NCBI GenBank assembly: GCA_036386415.1
Contig: DASVVT010000067.1
Coordinates: forward strand, 1 to 64,000
Source of the DNA: DASVVT01 sp036386415
GTDB taxonomy: Bacteria > Acidobacteriota > Blastocatellia > Pyrinomonadales > Pyrinomonadaceae
DNA length: 64,000 bases
Direction of reading: 5' to 3'
Shown here: positions 51,954 through 60,660 of the stretch, piece after piece
Position numbering within the stretch: position 1 is the first letter of the stretch
Layout of the letters: every line of letters starts with the position of its first letter
Notes under the pieces: model-generated
The model's database searches: none
What the model was told of the DNA's origin: nothing
The model's input: only the letters and a program-made list of their open reading frames with translations
Position numbers and translations under genes: made by a program

Positions 51954-52066
51954 TTGTCCGTCGTCAGTCGTCCGTCGTCCGTTGTTTCGCTACCCGTACT
52001 TGAATCTTTAAGGCGCAAGCGGCGCTGCACAAGACAACGGACGACTGACCACGGACAACGGACAGC
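51954..52066. repeat. Palindromic repeat (GTCCGTN family)
   Basis: Left arm 51954-51985 (GTCCGTC/GTCAGTC heptamers), right arm 52034-52066 (ACAACGGACGACTGACC...). Confidence 0.88.
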
Positions 52067-52088
52067 TTTTTGCCTTATAATTCTTCCT

Positions 52089-53039
52089 ATGGCAACAGCA
52101 CTCATTCACCATCCGGTTTTCAAGGAGCATGATACGGGCGAGCATCATCCGGAGCGACCGGAGCGTTATACGATCATCATGGAGGCTCTGCGCGATGATG
52201 CGGAGTTGTGGCCTAGACTGTTGGAGATCGAGGCGCGTGCTGCGCCGCGCGGCGACGTGCAGGCGTGCCACACGCCCAGGCATTACAACCTGGTCGAGCG
52301 TGCGGTCAGCGAAGGATTAGGCTACATGGATGCTGATACGCTCGTCTCTTTGCGTTCGATGGATGCAGCTCTGCACGGGGCTGGCGGCGCGTGTCGCGCG
52401 GTCGATGCGGTGATGAGCGGTGAGGCCGAGAACGCTTTTCTAGCCGTACGCCCGCCCGGACACCACGCGACAGGGGAGCGCGCGATGGGCTTCTGTCTCT
52501 TCAACAACGTTGCCATCGCCGCCCGCTATGCCCAGACCCATTACAGCGAGATCGAGCGCGTCGCCATTCTTGACTGGGACGTGCATCATGGCAATGGCAC
52601 ACAGGGAATCTTTTACGACGACCCATCCGTGTTCTTCTTCTCTATGCATCAGTATCCCTGGTATCCTGGTACGGGAGCGCGCGGCGAAACGGGCGTCGGG
52701 CGCGGGCGCGGCTACACCCTGAACATCCCCCTGCGCGCAGAGACCCCGCGCCTTGAGCAGCGTCGCATGTTCGACGCGGCGCTCGAAGAGATCGCTGCCC
52801 GGTTCAAGCCCGACTTCGTCATCATCTCGGCGGGCTTCGATGCGCACGAGAGCGACCCGCTCGGCCAGTTGCTGCTCGAAGATGAAGACTTCGTCCTCCT
52901 GACCCAGGCCGCCAGGCAGTGGGCTGAAACCAACTGCCAGGGACGTCTTATCTCCTGCCTCGAAGGAGGCTACAACCTGCGCACGCTCGGCCAGACGGTG
53001 CGCGCCCACGTCAGGAGTTTAGTGAGCAGTAAGCAGTAA
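52089..53039 (+). CDS. Histone deacetylase-family (acetoin utilisation-like) protein
   Basis: 316 aa. Zn-deacetylase fold with all key motifs: RPPGHHA near residue 120, LDWDVHHGNGTQ near 163 (DxH zinc ligands), SAGFDAH near 259, EGGYN near 300. Bacterial members deacetylate acetyl-lysine or acetylpolyamines. ATG 52089 fits the family; the upstream in-frame extension runs through a repeat. The last four codons and the stop lie inside the GCAGTAA repeat that follows. Confidence 0.88.
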   Translation: MATALIHHPVFKEHDTGEHHPERPERYTIIMEALRDDAELWPRLLEIEARAAPRGDVQACHTPRHYNLVERAVSEGLGYMDADTLVSLRSMDAALHGAGGACRAVDAVMSGEAENAFLAVRPPGHHATGERAMGFCLFNNVAIAARYAQTHYSEIERVAILDWDVHHGNGTQGIFYDDPSVFFFSMHQYPWYPGTGARGETGVGRGRGYTLNIPLRAETPRLEQRRMFDAALEEIAARFKPDFVIISAGFDAHESDPLGQLLLEDEDFVLLTQAARQWAETNCQGRLISCLEGGYNLRTLGQTVRAHVRSLVSSKQ

Positions 53040-53095
53040 GCAGTAAGCAGTAAGCGGATTTCGGTTCTTGACTGCTCACTGCTCACTGCTCACTA
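53020..53095. repeat. Heptamer-armed palindrome (GCAGTAA family)
   Basis: Left arm 53020-53057, five GCAGTAA units; right arm 53069-53095 of the inverse CTGCTCA-like units. It overlaps the stop of the HDAC-like gene. Confidence 0.85.
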
Positions 53096-53173
53096 AATTA
53101 ATCTGTACACTGGCGCTGCGAGTGCGGTAAACTCACTGCTGCTCAAAAGGTTTCGATTAGGAGGCGGGGCATC

Positions 53174-53239
53174 GTGTCGAGACCCTTTGTCAAGCGGGCG
53201 GCTCTTAAGGGCCGTGCGCAGCGGATCAAGGTCGGGTAG
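53174..53239 (+). CDS. Possible 21-aa basic peptide
   Basis: GTG start at 53174, preceded by AGGAGG at 53158-53163; the peptide MSRPFVKRAALKGRAQRIKVG is strongly basic. No homology known; 90 bp upstream of the zinc-ribbon gene, so it could be a leader. Low confidence because so short. Confidence 0.25.
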   Translation: MSRPFVKRAALKGRAQRIKVG

Positions 53240-53331
53240 AGCCAGCGGGAGGACAGTGAGCGCCCCTGCGCTCCGATAAAAAAGAGAAGCTTTGGGGCTG
53301 CCTCGCCAGGGCTTTCTCAGGAGAAACGGTC

Positions 53332-53616
53332 ATGCCAGACCAGGAAATCACTTGTGCCGAATGCGGCACGGCCTTTACTTTCACAGAGCGTGAACAGGAA
53401 TATTACGGGGAACGCAACCTGAGCCAGCCGAAACGATGCAAGACGTGCCGTGATGCGCGCCGCGCAAATTTCGGCTCGAACACGAGAGGCGGGGGCGACC
53501 GCCAGCGCTTCGAGATTACGTGCGATCAGTGCGGGAAAACCGATACTGTCCCCTTCAAGCCTTCGACCGGAAGGCCCATTCTGTGCGGAGAGTGCTTTAG
53601 CGCCAGTCGCGCCTGA
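53332..53616 (+). CDS. Zinc-ribbon domain protein
   Basis: 94 aa. Two cysteine pairs each: CAECG...CKTC near residues 8-39 and CDQCG...CGEC near 64-89, giving two predicted zinc knuckles linked by a Gly/Arg-rich segment. GEYYGERNLSQPKRCKTCRD resembles a known bacterial zinc-ribbon family (probable zinc-binding domain). Function unknown. CAGGAGAAACGG before the ATG. Confidence 0.78.
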   Translation: MPDQEITCAECGTAFTFTEREQEYYGERNLSQPKRCKTCRDARRANFGSNTRGGGDRQRFEITCDQCGKTDTVPFKPSTGRPILCGECFSASRA

Positions 53617-53682
53617 GCGAGCACTTTATTCAATTTTTAGCGAACAAAACAACTATCGCTTCCGTACAGGCAAAAGAGTAAG

Positions 53683-53750
53683 AGAAGGAAACAGGGCGAA
53701 GGTTAAGGTGAAGAAAGATGCTCTTTCTTCATCCTTTCTCCTTTGAACCC
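53683..53750. repeat. Purine-rich inverted repeat before the enoyl-CoA hydratase gene
   Basis: GGTTAAGGTGAAGAAAG followed by CTTTCTTCATCCTTTC; arms of GAAGGAA-like heptamers and their inverse. Confidence 0.55.
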
Positions 53751-53764
53751 TCCGTTTTTGTTTG

Positions 53765-54559
53765 ATGAGCTATAAGACGATCCAGTTTGAGATGCAGGCG
53801 AGCGTCGGGGTCATGACGCTCAACCGGCCTGCGTCGCTCAACGCGCTGACCGCCGCCGTCGGCGAAGAGCTTCTGCGCGCCCTCAAAGAAGCGCGCGAGC
53901 AGGGCGCGAGGGCCATCATCCTGACGGGCGCGGGGCGCGCTTTCTGCGCGGGCGGCGATCTGCGCGAGATGCAGAAGGTGGCCGAGGAGAATGGGCGCGT
54001 CGAGGCTTTCTTCGACGAACCGCTCCGTCTGCTCAACGAGTGCATCATGCAGATCAGGCGTAGCCCCGTGCCCGTTATCGCCGCCGTCAACGGCGTGGCT
54101 TCTGGCGGCGGATGCAACCTTGCGCTCGCTTGCGACCTGGTGCTGGCCGCCGAGAGCGCGCGCTTCAACCAGGCGTTCGTACGCGTCGGGCTGACGCCGG
54201 ATTGCGGCGGCACACACATCCTGCCGCGCCTCATCGGAAGCAGACGTGCGACGGAGCTTTTGATGACGGGCGAGATCATCGAAGCGCGACGCGCGGCGGA
54301 GATCGGGATGATTAACTCGGTCGTCGCGGACGACGAGCTGATGACGGAGGCTTACAGGCTCGCAGCCAGACTCGCCAACGCGCCGACCATGGCTCTCGGT
54401 CGAATCAAGGAGCTCCTGGAAGCGAGCGCGACCAACGAGCTGAGCGAGCAACTGGAACTTGAGCGCAAGATGCAGCTCAAGTCAGGACAAACTGAAGATT
54501 TCAAGGAAGGCGTCGCGGCCTTTATAGAGAAACGGCCACCGAAGTTCAAAGGTGGATGA
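53765..54559 (+). CDS. Enoyl-CoA hydratase/isomerase, PaaG-like
   Basis: 264 aa crotonase fold. Oxyanion regions GAGRAFCAGGDLREM near residue 57 and VNGVASGGGCNLALACDLV near 108. The usual hydratase Glu144 is Asn (GGGCNL) and the second Glu is missing; instead GLTPDCGGTHILPRLIG carries the Asp of the PaaG-type epoxyphenylacetyl-CoA isomerases. So an isomerase of that type is more likely than a hydratase. The terminator-like hairpin 54593-54620 follows. ATG 53765 preferred over the TTG at 53762. Confidence 0.8.
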   Translation: MSYKTIQFEMQASVGVMTLNRPASLNALTAAVGEELLRALKEAREQGARAIILTGAGRAFCAGGDLREMQKVAEENGRVEAFFDEPLRLLNECIMQIRRSPVPVIAAVNGVASGGGCNLALACDLVLAAESARFNQAFVRVGLTPDCGGTHILPRLIGSRRATELLMTGEIIEARRAAEIGMINSVVADDELMTEAYRLAARLANAPTMALGRIKELLEASATNELSEQLELERKMQLKSGQTEDFKEGVAAFIEKRPPKFKGG

Positions 54560-54592
54560 GACGTTTCAGAAGAAGCAGTCGAAAAAGGCCGC

Positions 54593-54628
54593 GAGCCGCC
54601 GGGAGTTGATCCGGCGGCTCTTCTTATT
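54593..54628 (+). terminator. Possible Rho-independent terminator
   Basis: GAGCCGCCGG (54593-54602) and CCGGCGGCTC (54611-54620) form a perfect 10-bp stem with an 8-nt loop, then TTCTTATT. The T-run is interrupted. Confidence 0.6.
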
Positions 54629-54650
54629 GGTGTCAGGGGTCGGGTTTGAA

Positions 54651-54746
54651 CTCTGCGCCCTTTGCGAATCCCTTTGCGTCCTTTGCGTTTAGAGAGAAGA
54701 TTAAACGCAAAGGACGCAAAGGAGATGACGCAAAGGGCGCAGAAGA
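54651..54746. repeat. Palindromic repeat (GCAAAGGAC family)
   Basis: Left arm 54651-54692, right arm 54702-54746, near perfect. Confidence 0.9.
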
Positions 54747-54784
54747 TGATCCCTCCCTTGGCTGAACCATTGTGAGGTGGGTTT

Positions 54785-56140
54785 ATGGCTTCGTTGACGT
54801 ACATGCAACTGCTGCGCGGCAATCGTTCGTTCCGGCGATTGTGGGTGGGGCAGGTGATTTCGGAACTCGGCAACTGGTTCAACTTCATCGCCGTACTGGG
54901 ACTGGTGCGCTCCGTCTCCGGCGCTGCGCCGGAAGCGACGGCGCTCATGGTCGTGATGCGTTTTGCGCCCTTCGCTGTCTTCGCCCCTGTGGCGGGAGCG
55001 TTCGTGGATCGCCTCTCGCGCCGGACTGTGATGATCGCATCGGATATGGCGCGTGCCTTCGTGACGCTCGGCTTTCTCTTTATTAGAGGCACGGACGACC
55101 TGTGGATCGCCTACGTCTGCACGGCCATCTCAGGTCTGCTCTCGGCCTTCTTTGAGGGCGCGAAGAATGCTGCCATCCCGAATCTGGCGGGGAGCAAAGG
55201 GCTGCTTGCGGGAAACGCGCTGCTCTTTTCCTCGCGCTTCCTGTTGATGGCTGTGGGCGCGGCGCTCGGTGGCGCGGCCTCTGCGCGCTACGGCTATCAG
55301 GCGGCCTTCATCATGGACGCGCTCTCTTTCGTCGTCTCAGCCTACGCGATCTGGCTGATCCCCGAAGGGGATATGAAGCAGGACGCCGCAGAGGGTGGCG
55401 AGAAGAGCGGCGTCGAAGCGACGGGCAAGAGAGGGCGCGTGCGCGTCCTCGTGGACATGCGCGAAGGCTGGAAGTTCATCGCGCAGCAGAGGCTCGTGCT
55501 GGCGATCATCGGCATCAACATCCTGTGGGCGACGGGCGGCGGCGCGGGCAACCTTGTCTACGACCGGCTCGGCGGCGTGGTCTTCGCCGGACAGGGCGGG
55601 GCGCAGGGTGATGCGGGAGTCGCCACGCTCTACATGGCCGTGGGCGCGGGGCTCTTCTTCGGGATGATGCTGGCGCGGCGGGTCGGCGCGCACGTCGAGC
55701 TGCGCGGAAAGACGGTGGGCTTCATCGGCTGGATGCTCATTGCGCACGGCATCTTCTTCGCCCTCGCGGGGCTCATGCCGACGCTCTGGCTGGCAGCCCT
55801 GATGCTCTTTCTCTCGCGCTTCATCATCGCTCTCGAGTTCGCTTTGCAGGAGACTTTGATGATGCGTGCGCTGCCCGACCGTCTACGCGGGCGCGTGTTC
55901 ACGACAGACCGTGCGGCGGAGATTTCCATCATGAGCGCCTCGACCTTTATTGCCGGTTGGGCGCTGCATGCGATCACGCCGCGCGGGCTGACCATCATCG
56001 CCGGACTACTGTCGGCGAGCCCCGGCATCATGTGGCTCGCGCTCTTCGCCACTGGCAAACTGCGCCTGCCGCCAGCACCGGCAGAGGCGCAAGAAGAGGC
56101 GGAAGAGACAAAGGAGGCTATGCTCGCGTCGGCAGGGTAA
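54785..56140 (+). CDS. MFS transporter (EntS/MFS_3-like)
   Basis: 451 aa with about 12 hydrophobic segments. LLRGNRSFRRLWVGQVISELG at the start and the loop FVDRLSRRTVMIASD after helix 2 are MFS_3 features; related to but not the same as 47309-48583. The C-terminal tail is acidic (EAQEEAEETKEAM). Substrate unknown. GAGGTGGG before the ATG. Confidence 0.85.
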   Translation: MASLTYMQLLRGNRSFRRLWVGQVISELGNWFNFIAVLGLVRSVSGAAPEATALMVVMRFAPFAVFAPVAGAFVDRLSRRTVMIASDMARAFVTLGFLFIRGTDDLWIAYVCTAISGLLSAFFEGAKNAAIPNLAGSKGLLAGNALLFSSRFLLMAVGAALGGAASARYGYQAAFIMDALSFVVSAYAIWLIPEGDMKQDAAEGGEKSGVEATGKRGRVRVLVDMREGWKFIAQQRLVLAIIGINILWATGGGAGNLVYDRLGGVVFAGQGGAQGDAGVATLYMAVGAGLFFGMMLARRVGAHVELRGKTVGFIGWMLIAHGIFFALAGLMPTLWLAALMLFLSRFIIALEFALQETLMMRALPDRLRGRVFTTDRAAEISIMSASTFIAGWALHAITPRGLTIIAGLLSASPGIMWLALFATGKLRLPPAPAEAQEEAEETKEAMLASAG

Positions 56141-56158
56141 GAAGAGAGATGGACGAGC

Positions 56159-56221
56159 CACGAAATAACACGAAGTACCACGAGAAGCCTATATTTCGTG
56201 TCGTTTCGTGGGGCTTCGTGG
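56159..56221. repeat. Palindromic repeat (CACGAAA units)
   Basis: Left arm 56159-56188 (CCACGAAATAACACGAAG), right arm 56193-56221 (TTTCGTGTCGTTTCGTGG), 4-nt loop. Part of it is read through by a long in-frame extension of the next gene that I reject. Confidence 0.85.
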
Positions 56222-56324
56222 ATCGTCCGTTCCCCTTCTTTTATTCTGCCAATCGAGTGTCACTCCTCTATACTTGTTCACACTTTTGCTATTCCCTCCT
56301 ATACTGCGTCTGAGGAGATTCGTT

Positions 56325-58649
56325 GTGCGTGATGGTATTCGAGCGGCAGGCGAGAGGTTGAAGCTGACAACCTCGCGTCTGCGTAACTGGCTGCGACGTG
56401 TGATGCCGCGCGTGGCCCTCGTCGCTGCGCTGCTCTTCATTTTGAACTGGCTGTTCGGTGATACGCGGCTTTATGGCGAGAACCCGGTCGGCGGGCTGCT
56501 TCGTCTCGTCACCTTCCTCATCGTCTCTTTCACTGTCATCTATTACTGCTTCAAGGGGGTGCGCTGGCTGAAGCGTCGTCTGTTGTGGCGTGTGCGCAGG
56601 CGTCTGGTCATCACCTACCTGTTCGTCGGGTTGACGCCCATCGTGCTGCTCGGGATGCTCGGATTCCTGTTTGCGATCAGCGCTTCGATTGCAGACATGC
56701 CGCGCACCGTGGCGATGCATCTGGATGAAATGGAGAGACGGAGCCTCTTGAGCGCACGCGCGCTCTTTCAAGGTCTCTCGCGCCTGCCGGTCAACGAAGA
56801 CGAGCGTCGCGTTAAGGTCTGGCTCGACGAGCAGACGGCGCTGCTGCAAGCGACGCTGCCGGGGGCGCGCGTCGCCGTGTGGCGCGCGACCGCCGACAGC
56901 GAAGAAGTGACGACGCTCGGCCAGCACGAGCCCGCGCAGCTTGTCTCCGAGCCCACAGATGAGAGCACCCGCGCAGCGGGGAGCGAAGGCGTACAGACGG
57001 GCGCTCCCCTGCCCGAATGGCTGCGCGGGCGCGACGAGTGGAGCGGCTTTACGTTCGTGTCGCTGCCCGAAGAGGTGCCGGAATATTTCGCCCCCGCAGC
57101 GATTCGTGCGCTGGTGCGCGCTGGAGGCGATGGGCGCGCCCTGGCGGTGCTGATCGTCGTGCCCGTCAGCCGCGCGTTCGTGCAGGAGCTGCGCCAGACG
57201 ACGGGCGTCGATGTTCATCCGTTCTTCATTGATCCGAGGAAAGACGAGCTGATAGACAATACCGCGAAAAGCTCAGAGCAGACTCAGCCGTCCGATCAGG
57301 GGCCAAGTTACAGGATCAACCAAGAGCGCAACCAGATTGTGATCGTCGAAGGAGGCCGCCGGACTGTCATTGATCTGAAGAAGGATCAGTTCGGCGAGCC
57401 TTTGTCGGCGAGCTCCGGCCCGGTCTTTCTGAACGTGACCAACTGGCTGAGCGGCGAAGAGTCGCAGAAAATAGCCTTCCTGTTTTCGTGGTCTTTCGCA
57501 GCGGCGAGCAAACAGATTCTGGGAGGCGAAACGGTCGGCAGGGTCTTGATGAAAGCGCTCATCGCCATCGCCGTCTTCTTTCTCGTGCTGGAGATGCTGG
57601 CCTTGATCTCCGCCGCCTGGATGACGCGCGCCGTCACGGGCACAGTCCATCGCCTCTATCGCGCCACGGAGTTCATCAAGCGGGGCGATTTCTCCCATCG
57701 CGTGCAGGTTCGCTCGCACGATCAACTGGGCGAGCTGGCCGCAGCCTTCAACGAGATGTCTGCCAACGTCGAATCGCTCTTGCAGGAGAGAGTCAAGCAC
57801 GAGCGCCTCGAACGCGAAGTGGAGATTGCAGCCGAAGTGCAGGCGCAGCTCTTCCCGCGTCGCGTGCCCGGTCTCCTGACGGTGGAGGTGGCCGCAGAAT
57901 GTCGCGCCGCGCGTGGCGTCGCCGGGGATTACTACGATTACGTGGAGATTGCGCCGGGGTTGGTCGCCTTCGCGCTCGGTGATGTCTCCGGTAAAGGGCT
58001 CTCGGCCTCGCTCGTGATGTCGAACCTGCAAGCGGCGCTGCGGGCGCAAACGACCATCACAGCCGAGCGCCTGGAGCTGGCAGAGCGCGCCGTCGCCGTC
58101 TCGACGGCTGATGACGGAGGCAGCACGACATCTGAGAGGCTACAGCGTGCGTGCGCGGTTTTTACAGAGATGGACGGCGCGGTCTCACGCAAGATCACGA
58201 ACATCAACACGCAGCTTTGCCAGAGCACAGAAGCGAACCGTTTCGCGACCTTCTTTCTAGCCATCTACGAAGACCGCACGCGCAGCCTCAGATACACCAA
58301 CGCCGGGCATAATCCGCCCGCACTCGTGCGCGCCGACGGCACTGTGGAGCGTTTGACCACGGGCGGCATGATAGTCGGCGCTTTTGAATATGCGCGCTAT
58401 GAAGAGGCGGCGGTCGCGCTTCACGCGGGCGACCTGCTACTCATCTTTTCCGACGGCATCAGCGAGGCTGAGAACCAGAGCGACGAAGAGTACGGCGAAG
58501 AACGTCTCATACGGTTTACCGTCCGGCACAGGGCGCTCTCCGCAGACGAGCTGCGCCGCGCCATCTTCGATGAAATCGACGACTGGTCAGGCGCGCGCGA
58601 AAGAGGCGACGATCAAACGCTTGTGATTATCAAAAGCAGTAATCAGTAG
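56325..58649 (+). CDS. Membrane-bound SpoIIE-type serine phosphatase with HAMP domain
   Basis: 774 aa. Two or three N-terminal membrane helices (about 28-45, 57-75, 100-125), a periplasmic sensor region, another membrane helix (about 395-420), a HAMP domain (RLYRATEFIKRGDFSHRVQVR), a coiled coil, then a PP2C/RsbU-type phosphatase (LGDVSGKGLSASLVMSNLQAAL, with the metal Asp motifs GDYYD and FSDGISEAEN). Such phosphatases act in partner-switching stress pathways; no anti-sigma or antagonist gene is visible here. GTG 56325 with GAGGAG at 56312-56317 is the start. The last codons and stop come from the repeat. Confidence 0.88.
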   Translation: MRDGIRAAGERLKLTTSRLRNWLRRVMPRVALVAALLFILNWLFGDTRLYGENPVGGLLRLVTFLIVSFTVIYYCFKGVRWLKRRLLWRVRRRLVITYLFVGLTPIVLLGMLGFLFAISASIADMPRTVAMHLDEMERRSLLSARALFQGLSRLPVNEDERRVKVWLDEQTALLQATLPGARVAVWRATADSEEVTTLGQHEPAQLVSEPTDESTRAAGSEGVQTGAPLPEWLRGRDEWSGFTFVSLPEEVPEYFAPAAIRALVRAGGDGRALAVLIVVPVSRAFVQELRQTTGVDVHPFFIDPRKDELIDNTAKSSEQTQPSDQGPSYRINQERNQIVIVEGGRRTVIDLKKDQFGEPLSASSGPVFLNVTNWLSGEESQKIAFLFSWSFAAASKQILGGETVGRVLMKALIAIAVFFLVLEMLALISAAWMTRAVTGTVHRLYRATEFIKRGDFSHRVQVRSHDQLGELAAAFNEMSANVESLLQERVKHERLEREVEIAAEVQAQLFPRRVPGLLTVEVAAECRAARGVAGDYYDYVEIAPGLVAFALGDVSGKGLSASLVMSNLQAALRAQTTITAERLELAERAVAVSTADDGGSTTSERLQRACAVFTEMDGAVSRKITNINTQLCQSTEANRFATFFLAIYEDRTRSLRYTNAGHNPPALVRADGTVERLTTGGMIVGAFEYARYEEAAVALHAGDLLLIFSDGISEAENQSDEEYGEERLIRFTVRHRALSADELRRAIFDEIDDWSGARERGDDQTLVIIKSSNQ

Positions 58650-58900
58650 ACAGTAGTTGTTTGACAAGTCCCGTAGGGACTTCCGATAGTAGCCCAGCCA
58701 TTGATGGCTGGGAACAGTCGTGACCAACAGATAAAGTCCCGTAGGGACGGCTGAATGAAAGTTTCAGCCGTCCCTACGGGACTCACTAGTATGTTCGGCA
58801 CCTTGTCCCCAGTGCTGAAGCACTGGGCTATTGTCATCAAGTCCCTACGGGACTGTTCAAACAACTACTGTCTACTGACTACTGTCTCCTGTCTACTTCT
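58643..58900. repeat. Composite nested palindromic repeat
   Basis: Outer pair: CAGTAGACAGTAGTTGTTTGA (start) and TCAAACAACTACTGTCTAC (about 58856-58876), ending in CAGTAGN arms to 58900. Inside lie repeated AGTCCCGTAGGGACTT-type palindromes (about 58667-58682, 58734-58750, 58773-58785, 58838-58854), a CCCAGCCATTGATGGCTGGG hairpin and an AGCCGTCCCTACGGG/CCCGTAGGGACGGCT pair around 58735-58784. Fully non-coding. Confidence 0.85.
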
Positions 58901-58903
58901 TCT

Positions 58904-59842
58904 TCACGCCGTGATGATCGTCGCGCGTGCGCCCGTGACCTCGGAGAAATCTTTGGTGTAGATGGTTTCGACTTTGCGTACGTGGCCGACTGCGTCTAAC
59001 AGCTCGCTGGTGGAGATGAATCCGTCTTCGACGAAGGCGATGGCCCAGGCTCCGAGGTGCGCAGATGTCTGGAGCAGGTCTTCGACGAGGCGCAGGTATT
59101 GCTGTTTGGTCTCGACGTCTGTGCCCAATCGACCGGCGCGCGCCTTTCGATTCTCATCCCAGAAACTATCTCCACCGTGCAGCCATTCTTCGCGCCATGC
59201 GGAGAAGGCGCTCTGTTGAGACTGGCGCTGGCTCCGGTGCGATGGCAGGCGCAGAAAGAGCAGCTCCGTGTGCTGTGCGGCGACAAACTCGCGCGCGTCG
59301 CGGTTGGTGCTCGTGTTGCGCTCAGAATTGTCGACGGGCGGAGGCTGCCTTTGCCAGATGCGACGAAACACCTTCGAGAGCGGTTGACGAAGCTCGCGCG
59401 TCTCCTCATCGAAAGAGAGCACGTAATCGCCGACCATCATCCCGAGGTTGAGCGCGAGCGCGCGTGCCGTTGGGGATTCAAGCTTCCCCGCATTCTCGCG
59501 TACGTTGTCGAACCACCATGCGTCCGTTTCGTTGAACCACTTGCGCAGCGCAGGGTTGTTGAGCTTGTGCCGCGGCACGTAGGCATCCTCAAGCACGGCT
59601 TCCACCTCGGGCTCGGTCAACTGCTCGGTGTTGTTCTCGACCATCGCGCTGGCTTTGGTGTATGCCCATCGCGCAGGGTCGTTCGCCGCTACGCGCGCCC
59701 CCCAGCGTTTGAGATAAACAGCCAAATCCGGCTCGCCCACGAAGGGGATCGCCACGGAGCGGAATTTCAAACGGCGCAGGACGCTCAGCTCGAAAGCAAG
59801 CCACCCGTTTGGATGAGCGCCTTTGGAGTCGTGTAGGATCAT
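58904..59842 (-). CDS. D12-class DNA methylase-like protein, catalytic motif not seen
   Basis: 312 aa. VAIPFVGEPDLAVYLKRWGARVAANDP near residue 31 looks like motif I of D12 (Dam-like) adenine methylases, which binds S-adenosylmethionine. I could not find the DPPY catalytic motif; the matching area reads EFVAAQHTELLFLRLP. So a degenerate or repurposed methyltransferase is inferred. Start ATG overlaps the stop of the HD-domain gene upstream (ATGA), so the two are coupled. No restriction gene is near. Confidence 0.6.
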   Translation of the reverse strand: MILHDSKGAHPNGWLAFELSVLRRLKFRSVAIPFVGEPDLAVYLKRWGARVAANDPARWAYTKASAMVENNTEQLTEPEVEAVLEDAYVPRHKLNNPALRKWFNETDAWWFDNVRENAGKLESPTARALALNLGMMVGDYVLSFDEETRELRQPLSKVFRRIWQRQPPPVDNSERNTSTNRDAREFVAAQHTELLFLRLPSHRSQRQSQQSAFSAWREEWLHGGDSFWDENRKARAGRLGTDVETKQQYLRLVEDLLQTSAHLGAWAIAFVEDGFISTSELLDAVGHVRKVETIYTKDFSEVTGARATIITA

Positions 59843-60555
59843 AGGGTTTGAGCGTCCGAGGTCTGGATTCTGGAGTCTGAAGTTGAAGATTGCGAATTAA
59901 GCTCACGCTCAAGCGTCTTGAGTCTGGATTCCAGACTCTCTTCACTCTGCGCATAGGATTGAAGCTCGACCAGTCCGCTCAAAGAGAGAAAGACGCGCAC
60001 CACACGCGGATCGAATTCGAGACCAGCCCACTCGGTCAAATGCCTGCGCGCTTCTGCAACCGTGTACGCGGGACGATACGGGCGTGCATCCGTGAGCGCG
60101 GCATAGGCGTCGGCGACGCGCAGGATACGCGCCAGCAGCGGAATGTCCTCGCGTTGCAAAGCGTCCGGATAACCCGCGCCGTTCCACCATTCCTGATGCC
60201 AGCGAACGATGAGCTGCGCGGCACGGTCTGCGCCTGAGCGCGCCGCCTCCTGCTCGCCGATGACGGGATGGCGCGCCAGATCGAGCCGCTCCTCTTCTGT
60301 CAGCGGCCCGGCGCGCTTGATGTAATCGCGCTCCATCGTCACCTCGCCCAGATCGTGCGCGAGCGCGGCGATCCGCAGAGAGAAGCGATCCTGCTTGCCC
60401 AGATGAAATAGCTTTGCCACTTCGTCTGCCAGCCTGCTGATGCGCGTCGCGTGCGGATGGGCGTAAGCTTCAAACTCATCTGCGGCTGTAGAGAGCCGCA
60501 CAAACGCCTCTCCCGTCACGCGCTCGGTTTCCGTCAGGTTAATATGGGATGACAT
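59839..60555 (-). CDS. HD-GYP-like phosphohydrolase
   Basis: 238 aa. HD motif AALAHDLGEV near residue 66, RHPVIGEQ near 97, and IVRWHQEWWNGAGYP near 116, which matches the HHExxDGxGYP box of c-di-GMP phosphodiesterases with some changes (N in place of the Asp of DG). ADAYAALTDARPYRPA is the usual later box. So c-di-GMP hydrolysis is likely but the altered residues may lower activity. Low-complexity Ser/Thr/Gln C-terminus. Coupled to the D12-like gene. Confidence 0.8.
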   Translation of the reverse strand: MSSHINLTETERVTGEAFVRLSTAADEFEAYAHPHATRISRLADEVAKLFHLGKQDRFSLRIAALAHDLGEVTMERDYIKRAGPLTEEERLDLARHPVIGEQEAARSGADRAAQLIVRWHQEWWNGAGYPDALQREDIPLLARILRVADAYAALTDARPYRPAYTVAEARRHLTEWAGLEFDPRVVRVFLSLSGLVELQSYAQSEESLESRLKTLERELNSQSSTSDSRIQTSDAQTL

Positions 60556-60562
60556 AAATTCA

Positions 60563-60660
60563 ATTATGAATGCGGAATGATGAATGATGAATGAAAAGAA
60601 GATCCATATGCCCGGTCGTCTTTCTTTAATTCATCATTGCGCCATTCCTCATTCATCATT
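60563..60660. repeat. Palindromic repeat (GATGAAT units)
   Basis: Left arm 60563-60594 (AATGATGAATGATGAATGA), right arm 60633-60660 (TCATCATTGCGCCATTCC...). Confidence 0.85.

Noticed and set aside
56208..56324. N-terminal extension of the SpoIIE-type gene
   Set aside because: It begins inside a palindromic repeat; the Shine-Dalgarno supports GTG 56325.
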